64,000 nt of DNA, taken from assembly GCF_013927005.1 (NCBI RefSeq), contig NZ_CP055930.1, positions 1,178,001 to 1,242,000 on the forward strand, in the 5' to 3' direction. The notes under the pieces are model-generated. The model ran no database searches. It had not been told where the DNA came from and saw only the letters and a list, made by a program, of their open reading frames with translations. Positions 62,791 through 64,000 of the stretch are shown piece by piece. How positions within the stretch are numbered: the first letter of the stretch is position 1; each line of letters opens with the position of its first letter. Both the position numbers and the translations under genes were made by a program. This DNA is from Enterobacter sp. RHBSTW-00175. GTDB lineage: Bacteria > Pseudomonadota > Gammaproteobacteria > Enterobacterales > Enterobacteriaceae.

Positions 62791-64000
62791 ATGCCATTAA
62801 AAGGCTTACGTTTTACGCTGGACGTAGAGGGGCTGCCGGAAACCGCAACCGCCGTCGTCAGCTTCACCCTCTGCCAGAATCTCTCCATCCCCTTTTTACT
62901 CCGTGTCGATATCGCCGGGGACCAGACCGGCCTCTCCGGACCGGATTTCCTCGAAAAGAACGCCACACTCACCCTCTGGCAGGGCTCCGTTCCACAGCGC
63001 TACCTCCACGGCATCATCACCGGAGTGGAAACACGGGAAAACAACCACTGGCAGATGAACTATCATCTGACGCTTTCTTCCCCGCTCTGGCGCTGCGGCC
63101 TGCGTCAGAATTTCCGTATCTTTCAGCAGCAGGATATCCAGGCCATCTCCTCCACCCTGCTCACTGAAAACGGTGTCACTGACTGGGTGCCGTCCTTTTA
63201 TGAAGCCCATCCGGCACGGGAGTTCTGTGTACAGTACGGGGAGACCGACCTCAGCTTTCTCAGTCGCCTCTGGGCCGAAGAGGGCATTTTCTTCTTCGAC
63301 TGGCTCCACCCGACCGGTCCCGGACAGAAACTCGTTCTCTGTGATGATGTCGCCGGTCTCTCCTCCCTGGGCTCCCTGCCCTTTAACCCCAATATCCGCG
63401 AACCCTCCACGGAATGCATCAGTGAGTTCCGCTACCGGGCGCAGATACGCCCTTCATCAGTGGAAAACCAGGATTACACCTTTAAAACCCCCGGCTGGCC
63501 CGGTTACTTCAGCCACCACGCCGAAAACCTGAACGGCCAGCGCAGCCAGTATGAAATCTTCGATTACCCGGGACGCTTCAAGGATGTGCAGCACGGTCAG
63601 GACTTTGCCCGCTACCGGGCCGGAGGTTACCGCCGTGATGCTGAGGCAGCGACCTGCGTCACGAACTCCCCGAAACTGTGGCCCGGAAAACGTTTCACCC
63701 TGACCGGCCACCCTTCCCCGGCCCTCAACCGGGAATGGCAGGTCACGGGCTGTGTCCTGAAGGGCGAACAGCCTCAGGCCCTGCACGGCAGCCAGGGGGA
63801 AGGCACCACGCTCAGAAACACGGTTAACGTCATCCCGGCAGACCGGACCTGGCGTCCCTTCCCGCCACCCAAACCCGCTGTCGATGGTCCGCAGAGCGCC
63901 ATCGTCACCGGTCCGAAAGGTGAGGAAATCTTCTGTGACGAGCACGGCCGGGTCCGGGTGCGTTTTCACTGGGACCGCTACTGCCCGGGAAACGAGGACA
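62791..64000 (+). CDS. vgrG: T6SS spike protein VgrG (TssI), 3' end outside the window
   Basis: VgrG trimers form the spike at the tip of the Hcp tube. The ATG at 62791 follows GGGAGGAATAT. The 403 codons present cover the gp27-like domains (LKGLRFTLDVEGLP; YGETDLSFLSRLWAEEGIFFFDW, about residues 155-177) and the start of the gp5-like OB fold (GEEIFCDEHGRVRVRFHWDR). The C-terminal beta-helix and any effector extension are beyond the window end. Confidence 0.95.
   Translation, partial: MPLKGLRFTLDVEGLPETATAVVSFTLCQNLSIPFLLRVDIAGDQTGLSGPDFLEKNATLTLWQGSVPQRYLHGIITGVETRENNHWQMNYHLTLSSPLWRCGLRQNFRIFQQQDIQAISSTLLTENGVTDWVPSFYEAHPAREFCVQYGETDLSFLSRLWAEEGIFFFDWLHPTGPGQKLVLCDDVAGLSSLGSLPFNPNIREPSTECISEFRYRAQIRPSSVENQDYTFKTPGWPGYFSHHAENLNGQRSQYEIFDYPGRFKDVQHGQDFARYRAGGYRRDAEAATCVTNSPKLWPGKRFTLTGHPSPALNREWQVTGCVLKGEQPQALHGSQGEGTTLRNTVNVIPADRTWRPFPPPKPAVDGPQSAIVTGPKGEEIFCDEHGRVRVRFHWDRYCPGNED

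Overview
This 64 kb window is chromosome of an Enterobacteriaceae bacterium, most likely an Enterobacter or close relative. The evidence is gene order matching the Escherichia coli endA-rsmE-gshB-yqgE-ruvX-yggRSTUVW, yggNL-trmB-mutY-yggX-mltC-nupG and speC-yqgA-pheV backbone, near-identical protein lengths, and REP-type intergenic palindromes. Genus assignment is inference.

Region 1 (1-17000) is housekeeping: 16S rRNA methylation, glutathione synthesis, RNA processing nuclease RuvX, PLP homeostasis, non-canonical NTP removal, haem chaperone HemW, tRNA m7G methylation, A:G mismatch repair, Fe-S protection, murein turnover and nucleoside uptake. An IclR-type regulator sits between ruvX and yggR. 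Two nearly identical 1285-bp IS481-family elements in the same orientation bracket yggN-yggL-trmB-mutY-yggX-mltC. Each has a perfect 5-bp target duplication and lies in the loop of a CTCTCCC/GGGAGAG palindrome. The ansB and yggM genes usual in E. coli between hemW and yggN are absent.

Region 2 (17085-27064) is a complete citrate fermentation locus. A single leftward operon citS-FAH-citC-citD-citE-citF-citX-citG faces a divergent citAB two-component system. No membrane oxaloacetate decarboxylase (oadGAB) is present; a fumarylacetoacetate-hydrolase-family gene occupies the operon between transporter and lyase. speC and yqgA follow.

Region 3 (30512-38228) is a 7.7-kb integrative element in the 3' end of tRNA-Phe (pheV), bounded by 32-bp direct repeats. 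It carries a tyrosine recombinase, a PD-(D/E)XK-like protein of unknown role, a RadC/JAB protein, a serine-recombinase remnant, a small secreted protein and a 5-methylcytosine methyltransferase. The partner HNH endonuclease is split by an IS3-family element with a 3-bp target duplication; removing the element and one duplication copy restores one reading frame.

Region 4 (38650-64000) is a type VI secretion locus with all 13 core genes: leftward tssB-C-E-F-G-tagH-tssJ-K-L-H-vasI-tssA-tssM, then an effector/immunity block, then vasL, with rightward hcp and vgrG (vgrG cut by the window end). The block between tssM and vasL is the most unusual part. It has an Hcp-like gene with a stop at codon 12, an orphan 293-residue toxin candidate with a hydrophobic hairpin, and three tandem membrane-protein genes (likely immunity) repeating with a 542-bp period. 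Each repeat carries a copy of the 3' tail of the toxin gene, so the first two immunity proteins end in residues read from that tail in another frame. The third copy is frameshifted at a six-base homopolymer.
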